A stretch of DNA of 64,000 bases from Polytrichum commune. Taxonomy: Eukaryota; Streptophyta; Polytrichopsida; Polytrichales; Polytrichaceae. The notes under the pieces are model-generated. The model saw only the letters and a list, made by a program, of their open reading frames with translations. It did not search any database and was not told where the DNA came from. The stretch lies in NCBI GenBank assembly GCA_950295325.1, contig OX485805.1, forward strand, positions 52,662,758-52,726,757, given 5' to 3'. The position numbers and the translations under genes are program-made. Below, piece by piece: positions 23,286-35,639 of this stretch (within the stretch, counting starts at the first letter, position 1; each line of letters opens with the position of its first letter).

Positions 23286-23672
23286 GGGCCACTTCACACA
23301 CAAGCCAAGAGCCGTGACCATGAAATTGTGAGAGCCCAAAAGAAAGTGTCCAAAGGCCGTCCCCACACACCTGATCGAATAGAATAAATCAACAGTTGTG
23401 AGCATTCGGAGGACCTTGGTCTCTTGGTTTTGTGTTCGGCCTTCCTCCAAAAGGTGGTTTTTGGAGCTACTCCAAGTGACCATGAAATATGGTCCATTCG
23501 ATGCCAGGTAGGAATCCAGGGAGACTTAACATCCACCTTGCATTCACAAACTGTGTTGGTCCCTCAAGCATAGTGTGAAGCAGCGAACTTGGAGCGGCTC
23601 CGCCTTGTCCACCAATGAGAGTGCTTGAAGCGTAATGGTCACGGGCTCTCAGTCTCATGTGTGAAGTGGCCC
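23286..23672. mobile_element. MITE-A copy 2, internally deleted
   Basis: Starts GGGCCACTTCACACACAAGC and ends with the complement GTGTGAAGTGGCCC. TTA duplications lie at 23283-23285 and 23673-23675. At 387 bp it lacks ~110 bp present in the copy at 51990. A (GAAAA)n microsatellite precedes it at 23247-23271. Confidence 0.85.
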
Positions 23673-23675
23673 TTA

Positions 23676-24075
23676 GTCGAATTCTTCCTTTTTGGCACGC
23701 ATGAAAGCCATATTTGCTACAGAAGAAGCTGTGCCTAGTGAATCCCATGAAGGAAGGATTCACAGGCTAAGTTAGCTCGACATTCAACAGACAAGCAAAC
23801 GAGATTATTGTTTCCAAATCTTGGCCTGCTCTGCTTGCGCTGAGCTCATACTTAATCAATGTAGCTTCATCATGCACGTCGTCACGAGTCAGAGGATCAA
23901 GTCAGGACTCGAAAGTGTTGCAAGAATGATTGGATTAGAGTATTCAACGAACTCGACCATTTTGAGAAGGGGAAAACTACTATTTGAAGACACATAAACG
24001 GAAATCTAATACAAGGGTATTGGCGCGAGCAAGGGGCGGGTGAGATTTTGATTGAGATCAAGTAATGAGCAATTA
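23676..24075. other. no gene recognised
   Basis: Four hundred bases between MITE-A copy 2 and the hairpin at 24076. No open frame of note and no repeat that I can assign. Confidence 0.6.
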
Positions 24076-24267
24076 ATTGCGTATCTTGATCCTTCATGGG
24101 TGTGGGTTGAGTCGATCCCAAGAATTGAGTCTCTGGATCCCAATTCATTAGTTTGGCAAGATCCCAAGAATTGCGTATTCTTGGGGTCTTGATACACAAT
24201 CGAAGGATCCCAAGAATCCTTCAATTCTTGAAGGATTTGAAGAATTGAAGGATCGAGATACGCAATT
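24076..24267. repeat. 192-bp foldback element
   Basis: The terminal arms are AATTGCGTATCTTGATCCTTC (20 of 21 bp) and the complementary GAAGGATCGAGATACGCAATT, with one mismatch. The interior repeats 'gatcccaagaatt' and 'attcttgaagg' in both orientations, so much of the element can fold. No clear target duplication is present. Confidence 0.7.
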
Positions 24268-24589
24268 TCTATTAGTTGAGCTCAAGTGATGAAAGATCGA
24301 TCTATATATACACTGGTAGATACGACTGCTTCTGTGTTTTTGGTGTCATAAAGATCGGATTGGGGAACTTACTCAACTTTGTTATGTACCGAGGATTTGT
24401 GAAGCTTTTCTGATATTGTTGTATCCATTTCAGTCCAAATTAGATTGTGAGACAATTGAAACTATTATGATGAGATTGTGCAGCACCAGATATTAAGCCA
24501 TTCTCCATTTGTAAATCTGTCACCAATTTAGTGTCATTTGAATTTAGAATGGAAGGAAAACTCATTTTAGAGTCCGGGATGCTGAAAGG
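24268..24589. other. no gene recognised
   Basis: A short AT-rich spacer between the foldback element and the LINE remnant. Confidence 0.6.
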
Positions 24590-25290
24590 CTTATGGGGCT
24601 AAAGATACATCAGGGTGGTGGTCAAATCGGCTAATTCCCTAGAGTGGCAGAGTGAGGTGGCCTTTGTGAGGTAGAGGTCAATATCAACTTCATGGTCTAA
24701 TTGAAAGAAAGTCTTGAGACTCCCTAATATTGCCTTCTCAAACAGTGGTTGAAGCTTATCTATGATGGAATTTTATAGGGAATACTCCAGCACCAATTGT
24801 GCCTCATTTTTAATTGCATTATAGGAGCAAAAGTGGCATAGTCTAGTATCTCTTAAAGATAGGACTAGTTGATCACTGCCCAATTTTGACGGCAAGTCTA
24901 TGATTTGAGGTGCGGTAAGCAATAATGATCATGCCCTGTGGTGGTGGCAATGGTTGCTTCAAGTACAATTCATATTTGTATTTGAGAAAATCCTTGATAT
25001 GGAGGTAGTTTCTTCCCCAAGAGATGGGAAGAGGTCCACTCTTTAGCAAGACATGCTTCTTTGATAATATCAAGTGCGATTTTTGATGTTGTTGGGTTGT
25101 CCTCATGATGAGATAGACCCCATGATGCTTTCTACATGGTTGTAGATTTATGCCAGGTGTTAGCCCCTTGTTTGGCAAGGTGGTGAGAAAGTGAGACTCC
25201 TTGACCAAGAGGATGGTAGGTGGGCAAGCCGTTGTTGAAATTTCATAGTTAGCTTTAGAGCATATATTACCATGGGAAGATAGACCCAAC
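24590..25290 (-). pseudogene. LINE-like ORF2 C-terminal remnant, copy 1
   Basis: On the minus strand a 138-codon frame ends in LKQPLPPPQGMIIIAYRTSN followed by HRLAVKIGQ and a stop. Past that stop, another frame continues with CHFCSYNAIKNEAQ and FEKAILGSLKTFFQLDH. The pattern RTSNHRL..E.GRW, then CxxC and E..H/Q...C, is the cysteine-rich tail of non-LTR reverse transcriptases as I know them. The copy at 53960-54380 is homologous along its whole length. Stops and a frameshift make it dead. The plant LINE clade is not assigned. Confidence 0.6.
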
Positions 25291-26995
25291 CCTCATCACA
25301 AGTCCTGAAAATATTTTTGCATAATATAATCCTAAGTTGACTTTAATAAGTATAAACCGTGCTTGAATAGTTTTTTGAGGCTCAAAAATTGGGACTTTGC
25401 CTCCAGGTTGGGGCTTGTTGACATGAGTAAACTCAGGACTTGAGACCCCATGTGAAACAACCCTTAGTGTGTTTTGTGGTATATACATGTGTTTAAGAGG
25501 GTACTTATTTGAGAAATGTTATGTACAAAACCCTAATTTGAATGCACCCTATTGTTACAGTTTTTAAGATATTTTTTGTGATTTTCATTCACCATGTTGT
25601 TACTTAGATGGTGTAGAAGACATAAATTTATAGCTTACTATGTTTGTTATAAAATTTCATATTTGGACATAAATTTTTGATTGTATCAGACCATACATGC
25701 TTGAATCCAACAACTCTACATATTACATATATAAACAACATACACTTCAATCTAGTAGAGGCATGACATGCTTTTAAGCTAATTTGATCCAAAAAGGTGT
25801 GCTTTTAAACTTGGAGATATCATAGGTCAATGTTAAAATTAGGCGTAACCAACTTAGTTACAAAACATGGTTATCAATGTCTGTTTATTAATGGTGTCAT
25901 TGAGAGGATACCTAAATACCAATGTAAGGTGGGTATTTGATTTTGTTGTGAATTTTTGGTTCCGGTTTTCAAAGACAAATCAGAAGTAAAGAACCTTTGA
26001 TCCAGGATTTTGAGAGTTTTTACAATAAAAGGACCTCCAATGTAGGTTATTTTTTAAAAAATAAAAAATCAAAGATCTGGTGGTTTTCATGAAGAACCGA
26101 CAAAGAACTAGTGGTGTTTAAGAAGATTATTTTACCATGTTTTAAATTTTTTAAACCACGGTTATGAATAAAGTTTGGTCATTTGAAAATTTGAGAACCA
26201 TGGTTATAAAATTTTAAAAAACTTCCCTGATAACTGGCAAGGGTTTGGTGCCAATTTTAATACCCACCCAACACTACTAAGTGGCACTGATGGAGACTCT
26301 CATAAATGTATAAAAGAATATTGTGTCCATTACTAATTAATTTCATTCATTTTGTTAAAGAAATAATTCAAGGACATCAATGGAAAATTTCAGTGGACCT
26401 GGCTTGAGACCTGGCTTGAGACCTTCATGAACATTACACTTTGGGATATGAAGGAGCATGCATCACAAACAAGCAGTCGGAACTTGGAATTTCATTTGCA
26501 TGTTTAACAACCCTTCATGATTATGATGCTAAGGTGGACACATCCCCCTCCTCCCCCCCTTTCCCCCTTAAGAGTAAATTCATGAAAGGCATTAGCAAAA
26601 CCAAATATCCAATGTTTAGCAAGACTATTTGCCAGTTGTGCATCTCATAACCCGTCGATTTGGTTCCCTAACATCTACCAAGGGGTAATAGTAAAAAATG
26701 ATTCCTTGTAAGTTGGTTGCTGATTCATCCCAATTTAAGCTCATTGTACTATTTCAAAGTTGAATTAGGTTTAAATAATAATTTCAAGATTCTACAAAAA
26801 TAATTAGTGTTTCACCTCCTCTCTTCCGGTAAGTGTTGTGAGCATTCACCTGCAATCTGTTGGGAATTTCAAAGAGTGTAGAGCTTTTAACATGTTTTGA
26901 AAGGGAACAAATGAACTATAGAATTTATATTTGTAAAACCATTTTTCTGGCCATAGCCTTGCCCATTTAGACAATTCTCAAATTTTGACGTCTTT
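25291..26995. other. no gene recognised; dispersed ~90-bp repeat at 26384-26475
   Basis: AT-rich sequence. The block at 26384-26475 ('cttgagacctt', 'tttgggatatgaaggagca', 'acaagcag') recurs at 33110-33205, showing a low-copy dispersed repeat. Nothing else is assignable. Confidence 0.55.
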
Positions 26996-28790
26996 CATCC
27001 GGCCATTAGCAACTGAAAGTCATCCAGAGTAGGAAGGAGAGGCAATTGCCGTTATGAGTCGGTTAGGGACTTTAACCGACTGCCCCTCTTCCTCGACTCT
27101 ATGAGGAGGAGGCAGGCGGGGAGTAGAGTAGGCTATTTTCCAAATTAGAAATCAGGCGTAGTCTCCTGCTTGAAGCAATAGGTTTTCTGAAGCACCAACA
27201 CTTAGTGATTGAGGTTGGGTGGCAATTAGATAGTCCCAAGTGAGGAGCTTGTGGACATAGTAGGGTCTTGCAGAGCCGAGTGATTCGGACTCTAGTAGTT
27301 TTTGAACTTTGGCATTGGATGCAAAGTTGCAATTTCAGTGCTATATTGTCAGTACACTTGGAGTGCAGGCTTATGTTGTGTGTGTGTGTGTGTGTGTAAT
27401 TATCCTGAAGTGGAATGATGGTCTGGATGTGTATGAACAAGATTGTCAAATGTAAGTCAGGCAAGTAGTCTATTAAGGAGTATGAATGAAAGTGAGTAAA
27501 GAATATAGTGTTAAAGATGAGATATAAGGAAGATTAATAGGAAGTTGAGTGAGAATCTCAAAAAGTCAAGTCTACAGGGACCCATGTGGTTTGAAGTTAG
27601 GGCATACTCAGGTGTCTTGAGAGCAATGATAGATAGGATATTGAACAATCAGAGAGGCAAGTAAACTTGAGGAGGATGTGAGAACCATAGATTGGTCAAA
27701 ATGAGTGATCCTTGGGACATTGCCTAAGAGATGTAAGAGGGAAGTAAAATCTTGGCAATAAGCAAGAGTGATCTTACCTTAACGAAGACGAGTCGCCTTG
27801 AGAAGGGCGATAGCTTGATCATCAACAAGTAAAAGAAACACATGAAGCCAAGTAATTGAAGGCTAAGAGCTATTGAGAAGAAGGATAGGAGGCAAGTAGT
27901 CTGAGTGGAAGTAGTAAAGACTGAGAGGCTCGAGAAGGGCAAAGTCATTACTGAGAGAGATTAAGTAGCCATAGCCATATTAAAAGGCTTGAGTTTGGAC
28001 GTCAAGAAAACACATTACTTGGTGGTGAACACTAAGGTAGGGGTATAGCCTGGGTAGCTCCCCTATATCAGAGAGGGAGAAGGGCTGAGAACTTGTATTC
28101 GGGTAGTGACAAGGCCTAATGAGCAAGCTATAGGTTGCCAAGACACTACCCTAGTGAGAAGGAGACATTACTTCTGAAGAGTAAGACTAGAACAAGTGCA
28201 AGCTTTAAGGTTAATCAACATACTAAGTCTATAACACACGATATCGCCTAACTTGTCATGCGTTGTTTTATGTATTAACTGTGAGAATGTTTTTGAGATG
28301 AGTTGCCAAGTTTAGCAAAAGACAAAAATGATGACTACAAGCTCTGCAACACTTGCATGATGGTTGTAAGTTGATTAACAAAAACTTAAATTTTGAATTA
28401 CCGCAATCATGATTTATGATGATCAAAGACTATCTGGTTAGTAAAAAGACATTACCCCGGACTTTGTCCTGATTATGAGTCATTGACTACTCGCCAAGCT
28501 TTTGAGCTTCACAACAAAAATAAGTCAAGACATAGAGTGATAGAAAATTTACTAAAGATAGGACGGAATCACTCACGACGGAAGGATCACTAATGAACCC
28601 TTAAAAGAGGAATAAATTAATATGAATGAGAGTAAGTAATGGGAATTACCCTGCATTGCTATTAAATACCTTAATCCAATGTGACATTAACCCTTTTAAA
28701 CACTAGCTCAGTCTCCTTTGAGACTTGGTTCCCTGGGTTGTTGTTTTAAGTGATAGCAAAATCTTAACTACAATATGCATTATGTGAAAT
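26995..28790. repeat. long purine-rich repeat, possibly an old LTR (copy 1)
   Basis: The plus strand is strongly GA-rich. The last ~75 bp (about 28713-28790: 'ctttgagacttggttccctgg..gtt', 'ttaagtgatagcaaaa', 'taactaca') match about 46778-46850 at the end of another GA-rich block. A (TG)n run lies at 27376-27397. Only the 3' end match is convincing; the LTR interpretation is an inference. Confidence 0.35.
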
Positions 28791-30995
28791 ACTTTAAATA
28801 GAGCCTCCCATGTCCAATATGTCTTCAAATTTTGTTAACTGTTACAGTTCATCTTTTTTTTAAAGTCCATTTGTCAATTCATATGTAAATCCAAATCACA
28901 ATTGATACACTCCTTAAAACAACAAGTTGTCCATGAAATTTACAAAGGAGTGTGTGTGTATGTGTGTGTGTAAGGGGGACACAATTAGACATCTCAACAT
29001 GGTGTTTGTGAAAACGTCACATTCACATGTGATGGTTTTTTTTGGAAGGCCGACTCAGTTCCTAGTCTTGTCGAGTGCAATTCAACTTTGCAAAAGTTTA
29101 CATTTTGAAACTACTTTTGTATGGACACCTATGATACAAGTTCATAGAGCAAAGAAGAACTCTTTTTACATCATGTTATGTTTTGATTGCTATTCACAGT
29201 GTTTGAAGTAACAATGAAGAACATGTCGTGTAAATACCGATCGTGTGTCACTGCAGCTTGAGTACCAACCACCACTAACAACACAACACTAAAACATAGC
29301 AAGGTCACACATGAACAACACATCTCGACAGCGGCCGCCGACGCCGCATACCATGACAAACATAACATTCATGACATAAACATATTTCTTCCCTCGTTAT
29401 CACTTGCACATGCTACTAGCATTTTGTAAATACATCCAGATGTACTTGGCAAAAGCTACCTCCAAAGGCCAAATCAAGCTGGCCTTCCTTGTATTTAAAA
29501 AATCCGCATTTGTGACATCTTTGCGTGCCATGTGAAGTTTACATGAATACAACAAGTCTAGCATTTTAGGTTCCAAATATTCAAGGCCAAAACTAAGGTG
29601 TATGGACCTTATGTAGTTACTTATTCTTCTTGATTGGACACCTATATTTAAGTGGTATATGACAAGCAAGTTTGTGCATAGCCCACAAGTGGCAATGGGT
29701 GTTTTTTCAACGATGCATGATATTATACACAAACCCCCAAACAAGTTTTTAAATAATAATTTCCTTGGTCTATAGTATTATTGAATTCAAATTTTACACA
29801 ACCTTAGAAAAGGAGGATGTGAAAACATGGAAATCTAGCGCATTTATACGAGCTTAAAGCTCCCTTTACATCAATATACACTTATATTATGCATTTGACC
29901 AATGGGCTAATGTAGAAGGACAAGGCTAGATTTTACTCCTTTAAGCTTAAAATGTAATGAATAATCTTTGAACCCCCCATTTGACACATTGAATCCTGGA
30001 GTGGGCCTCCCGATGATTGAAGAATAAACATCAAACACACAATGTGTGTAAAGATGGTATTGGATTGTGTGCTTAAAAACTAGTATTTAGGTAATTCTAG
30101 GTTTTTTTGGTCAATTTTGGACTGAATTGTTATTGCACGTTCAATTTAAAAATCTCCACTATGGTGCCAAATGTTTGCGCACATCATGTCTACAATCTTT
30201 TTTAATATACAATCACCTACATAATGGATACATGATGAGTGCAAATAACAACACTTGAAGCACACATGTTCATATGCTCAAAAAATGCTCGCTTATTTTC
30301 GAACTCATCAAAAGTCCGGAATCACCTAAACTCCGGTTACAATATAGACACTATTCTAGGTTAAATAATAAATATAATTGGGAGATGAACCGCAATTTTA
30401 CAATTACTTATATACTTATATATATATATGATCTTGATGTTGACGTCATGTAACTTTAGTATTGATTTTGAAACATGAAATGACGGATCTGCATGAGTCA
30501 TAAACCACTAATTCGATAGTACACTACAAACATATGAGTCCTAGATAATTGACCCGCGCCATTGAACACTTGTCCCACGTCATAATTTTTTTTTGTAAAT
30601 CTACCACAATGGCAGATTTGCATTGCTCTTTCAGTGACGTGGGGTGATTGCCTAGTAAGACTCATATTAGTAGTGAAATACAAGAGAATTTCCCAATTCT
30701 TGTTTACATAGTCACACCAACATAACAACAAAAACAAAACAAGAAAACGGTAGAACCGTGAGGCTCTGTCCTTTACTATGAAAGACTACAATTATAGTTG
30801 TCCACTTTGCTCATGCCAATCCATGGCTATTTACTATACCAAACCTTTCTTGGATTTTGTGCACCTTCTTCTCAAATGCAGGTCAAGGATTTTGATATCA
30901 CCCGAAATTTTTAGAATAAATAATCAAGAACTGCCGAAATAACTATAGTTAACTAGATTTCTTTCAATGCATTTTAGGGAGCAATTATAGTTCTA

Positions 30996-31031
<36 letters not shown>

Positions 31032-31394
31032 CACACACATATACATATATAATTATAGTTAACATCCACATTAAATAAAGTGGACCAAAGATAACAAGAA
31101 CAAGTAACGTCCAAGTGTGAACGCAAAGTGGTTAGCAAATTTGCTCTTGAAACGAAGAAGTTGATGCATAGCCTCTGTCCTGCAGAGCCAACAAAAAGCA
31201 AGAAAGCAGAAGAACATCATGCAATCCTTGTTGCATGTGGCTCTGCCAATCACATACAAAATGCATGCTGCTTCATGCATCGGTACCCAAGCGTGTCGAC
31301 GGTTGAAGGACTTTGGCAGAGCTCTGTGGATTCGAATCTGTTGACAGCTTTTGGAAACCTTATCATGCAACCTACGTTCTTGACGTTACACATT
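28790..31394. other. no gene recognised; microsatellites and R1 fragments
   Basis: It contains GT-rich runs near 28951-28972 and (TA)n near 30416-30428. An (ATAC)n block with AT/AC runs lies at 30994-31050. Short R1-like pieces occur at about 29627-29680 ('ttgattggacacctatattta') and 30025-30085 ('ggtattggattgtgtgctta'). Frames at 29400-29744 (minus) and 31128-31397 (plus) match nothing I recognise. Confidence 0.55.
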
Positions 31395-31670
31395 TGATGG
31401 TGCCAGACTGTGCACCTTCAGAAACAAAAACAAAACCAAAAAAAAAAAAAAAAATCGAATCTTAGGGGACATTGAATCGTGTGGATTGTAGAGTTTGTTT
31501 AAATTCGAGTTGTGCAGGCCACACGTGATCACTTTTCTTAGTTGGACACCTATATGTGAATGAAAGGTTGATGGCAACCTTTTCTCTCTTTTTAAAAATC
31601 CGTAGTTGAGAATGGACACCTAAAAGACATATGTTACAGCGAGATTGCATTGTACTGTGAGATCAAAATG
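31395..31670 (+). repeat. composite of a 220-bp-satellite-like unit and an R1 fragment
   Basis: 'tgatggtgcc.g.ctg.gcaccttcagaaa' at 31395-31424 matches the 220-bp tandem unit at 33.8-35.0 kb. A (CAAAA)/poly-A stretch (31426-31454) follows. Then 'gaatctta', 'gtttgttta' and 'ttggacacctatatg' match the right flank of that array (35006-35165) and R1. The same mixture at two places suggests that this composite unit moved or duplicated as a block. Confidence 0.5.
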
Positions 31671-33332
31671 TACTAATCATTTGAGGTCTAGTTGTTAACT
31701 TCATTGGGAGGCCTATGTGATCGTTTGTAGTTCTGACACGTGATGAACGTACGACGAGCTAATGAGCCCTTAATAGAATGTTCTCCTAAAGAAGGATCAA
31801 ACTCACGGTTTCGTCTCTCCTGGAAAGACTTTACCCATAACTCTAAATCTTGTCAACTAAGTGCGTGCATGTGTGACCCCTTATTAAACTCCCCCCCCCC
31901 CCCCACTTTACATACAAATATATGACTTTTTGAAATGAAATTCTTAGACTCTTGCCTTTAATGATTTTCTTTCCAAAATGAGTCGCAAAAGTTGATTATC
32001 AAAACCTATATGTATCTCTGAATAACTGTGATGTAAGTTCCTAACTACATGGTTTATGGTAAATAACATGTGCATATTTATAGTACACGTGACATGCCCT
32101 TTGTTGCATTGTAGTGTGTTCCATAGCATTAAAATAGCATGGAACATTATGCTTGGGGGAATTTTTTTTATATCAATCTCTCCAAATACCCGCCGTACCT
32201 AGGCAACTTCAATGGAAACTAGATTGTATTGCAAAATACCAAAATATATGGAAAATCTAATTTAAAACAAATAAAATTCAGCATGGTTCTTTTGAGTGGC
32301 GGTTTTTGATTTTATTGAAGTGTATTTTTAAAAATACATTAAAATTATATGGATCTCGTATTCAAAATCAGTTTGGGTAGCACAATTTGAATTGGATCTC
32401 ACTTTGGTGAAAGCCTCTCATGTGCACATTGTTTACCATGCATCAGAATTGTTGGAACCTACAATGGAGGTCACCCTTCATGTAATATACTTTGAGTTGG
32501 AATGTAGTGTGCAATTATGATAATACCCTCGGTGTTTCTAGTGTTGGCTCCTTGTTTATAGTGTGACTCACAATATTCACCTAAAAATAGTGAAATTACG
32601 TATTTAGCATCATCAATTCTATGTCTTGCTCAATATTAATCATAAACTACCTGTGTAGTGTCACCAACACGAAATGTAAACCTAACGTTATTTGTCATTC
32701 CTTGTAAATATATATTTGGCATTAAAGATTCACAATGATGCAATTACTGTCACTTACTAAGTAGTTTTTCATCCAAATTTCAATCATTCATGACAATATT
32801 TCATTAGAAAATTGCCAGAATGCAAAATATACCAAACTTTGTTTCAAGAATTGGCATGGTTTTCATTAAAATTTCAATCATCCATGACAGTGCTTGTAAA
32901 CATATTCTTGAAAAAGTGTCATTAGAAAAGATGCTATATTGACATAAAACACCATATGACACTTAATACAATTATATTTAGTGCAGTGTGTTTAAGAGGA
33001 AAAACATTGAATAACATATGACACTGATTAGAAAATTTGATTTTTTTTTTATAAAAAAAACCTTCATAAATTATTGTCTTTAAGAGTAGCCCAGCATTAT
33101 TAAGTGTCATCAATGTGAAATTTTGGGTGAACCTGCCTTGAGACCTTGATACTTAAATTTGGGATATGAAGGAGCACCACCTACAAGCAGTTGAAGATTC
33201 CTTTGTTTGTTTTTTTGTAGCCTTTCACTGAAAACCCCACAATTAGCAGATTGATTTGCAACTGGATCCACCACAAGCTGGTAGGAGGTCTTAGGAGTGC
33301 AAGATAACTTCACATGTCCATAACGTAGATGG
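31671..33332. other. no gene recognised
   Basis: AT-rich sequence with a 15-nt poly-C run near 31891-31905. A second copy of the 26.4-kb dispersed repeat lies at 33110-33205. No protein similarity is seen. Confidence 0.55.
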
Positions 33333-33480
33333 GTTTCAAAATGGTTATTTTTGTCGACTAGTCCACTTCTCCTAGGATATGAAACACGCGATTACCACGA
33401 GATGGTTAGCAAATTCAAATCAACGTTGTAGTCACTTTCCTCAATTTTTGGAGCTCATATGAATATGTTATTCATTATCA
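33333..33480 (-). repeat. R1 partial copy, truncated at a MITE-A junction
   Basis: Matches the R1 half with 'atggttatttttgtcgactag', 'ctcctaggatatgaa' and 'ttggagctcatatgaat.tgttattcattatca'. It stops abruptly at 33480, where a truncated MITE-A begins. Confidence 0.65.
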
Positions 33481-33716
33481 TGGCACTCCAAACACTCACG
33501 ACCGTTGATTTATTCTACTTTATCATGCATGAGAATGTGCATGAATAGAAATTCATTGAAATGGCATTTGGTGGAGGGACCGGTCACATATGACTTCACA
33601 CTACACTTGAGCCTCCGTGACCACACTGCATGATCTTGGAGGTGTCTTGGGACACTTTTCTTTTGGGCTCTCACAATTTCATGGTCACGGCTCTTGGCTC
33701 GCGTGTGAAGTGGTCC
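33480..33716. mobile_element. MITE-A partial copy
   Basis: Corresponds to one half of MITE-A ('tggcactcc.aac', 'tttatcatgca.gag', 'gaatagaaattcattgaaat.gcatttgg', 'ttttgggctctcacaatttcatggtcacggctcttgg'). It ends in a slightly mutated terminus, GTGTGAAGTGGTCC. The other terminus is missing. Confidence 0.75.
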
Positions 33717-33837
33717 TCAGTCTGGTTGAAAAAGAACCAACATGCAATCTTTGAACATAATATGAATATGCTGCCTCATGAAATGGTAACCAAGAGTTTG
33801 GGCTTCGCTTCTTTCTCCGACTTTGGGATTCTTAGTA

Positions 33838-35030
33838 CGTACTCACCTTTAAACTGCAGCTGTCAAACTCGTGCTGTGCTGTGCTTTGATGGTGCCTGTC
33901 TTGGGCACCTTCAGAAAGCGTTGAATCTTAGCAGAAAACAAATGATGTGATATATGAGATTTGAACTGCACACTAAACTATAACCAACAGTTAGACAGTT
34001 GAAAGAACTTGATGTCACTTGACGAAATCGTTACTATTGTTGGATTTTGGGAACCTTGGAACTTACTTACAAACTGCAACTGTGAAACTTGTGTTGTGCT
34101 TTGATGGTGCCTGTCTTGGGTACCTTCAAAAAGCGTTGAATCTTAGCGGAAAACAAATGAATCATGTGCAATATGAGATTTGAACTGCAAACCAAACTAC
34201 AACCAACAGTTGGAGAGTTGAAAGAACTTGATGTCACTTGACGAAATCGTTAAGATTGTTGGAATTTGGGGAACCTTGGAACTTGCTCACAAATTGCAAC
34301 TGTCAAACTCATGTTGTGCTTTGATGGTGCCTGTCTTGGGCACCCTCAAAAAGCTTTGAATCTTAGCAGAAAACAAATGAATCATGTGGAATATGAGATT
34401 TGAACTGCAAATCAACTTATAACCAACAGTTGGAAAGTTGAAAGAACTTGATGTCACTCAATGAAATCGTTACGATTGTTGGATTTTGGGAACCTTGGAA
34501 CTTGCTTACAAACTGCAACTGTGAAACTCGTGCTGTGCTTTGATGGTGCTTGTCTTGGGCACCTTCAAAAAGCGTTGAATCTTAGTGGAAAACAAATGAA
34601 TCATGGGAAATATGAGATTTGAACTGCAAATCAACCTATAACCAACAGTTGGAGAGTTGAAAGAACTTGATGTCACTCAACGAAATCGTTAAGATTGTTG
34701 GAATTTTGGGAACCTTGGAACTTGCTCACAAACTACAACTGTGAAACTTGTGCTGTGCTTTGATGGTGCCTGTCTTGGGCACCTTCAAAAAGCTGAATCT
34801 TAGCAGAAAACGAATGATGTGAAATGTGAGATTTGAACTGCAAATTATAACCAACAGGTGGACAGTTGAAAGACCTTGATGTCACTTGACGAAATGCGTT
34901 AGAATTGCTGGATTTTGGGAACCTTGGAACTTGCTCACAAACTGCAACTGTCATTCTCGTGCTATGCTCTGATGGTGTTGGTCGGTGTGTTGTAAACCTT
35001 CGAAAGCGTTGAATCTTGAAATGATGATGA
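33838..35030. repeat. 220-bp tandem repeat, about 5.5 copies
   Basis: Unit boundaries marked by GAACCTTGGAACTT fall at 34051, 34271, 34490, 34710 and 34919, giving periods of 220, 219, 220 and 209 bp. A diverged first copy lies before 34051 and a truncated last copy after 34919. Each unit holds 'tttgatggtgcctgtcttggg', 'aatcttag.gga', 'atgagatttgaactgcaa', 'aaccaacagttgga.agttg' and 'gaaatcgtta'. The frames across it are incidental. It is an arrayed repeat without spacers, so it is not CRISPR. Confidence 0.9.
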
Positions 35031-35639
35031 AATGATGTGAGTTTGAAGGTTTGTTTATATTTGAAGGTATGCGGGCCATAGGTTGCCATTTTTCTTGATC
35101 AGAGCCTGTATATGCGCAGTTTGTGACAATGTTTTTGTGACGAAGAATGGACATCAAAAAGACATTAAATGGACATAAGTGTTCCCATGCCCATTGCCCT
35201 ATGTGCTCAAAGTATAGTAACTGTGGTAGGCTTGATTGTTAAGATGATTGGGAGGGCTTTTGTGGTCACAGAAATTAAAGAGAAAGAAAATCATAATATC
35301 CTCTTACAAGTTTTGCGTCTCAATTTAGAGTCTTTTGAAATTTGGAATGACAACCTATACGATTTGCAATTGCTAATCATTTTACACGATCATGGATGCA
35401 ATCTAATAGGCGAAAACCTCTGGGGAGTTGGAAGTTCCTACAATAGGGCCAAACACCTTAATCTTAATAACAGTCATATATCTTAAGTGCGCTTTGTGAC
35501 ATTGATTTTGGTTGACATGTGGATGGTTATTCTCAATTACATGGACCGCAAGACTAAAAACCTGAAATGCATCACATAACATACATAATAAATTTATTAA
35601 TTCTTACTCTGATAGATCTATATATCAACTTTGATTTCA
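35031..35639. other. spacer between the satellite and the helicase remnant
   Basis: It contains an R1-like piece at about 35091-35165. A 105-codon plus frame (35169-35486) resembles nothing I know. It could be eroded upstream Helitron sequence, but no motif supports that. Confidence 0.5.

Noticed and set aside
33630-33950. 106-codon plus frame
   Set aside because: It begins inside a truncated MITE-A and runs into the 220-bp array. A similar peptide arises antisense from other MITE-A copies (for example 51885-52076).
33838-35030. CRISPR-like regular repeats
   Set aside because: The 220-bp units are contiguous with no unique spacers, and the sequence is plant nuclear DNA. It is a tandem satellite.
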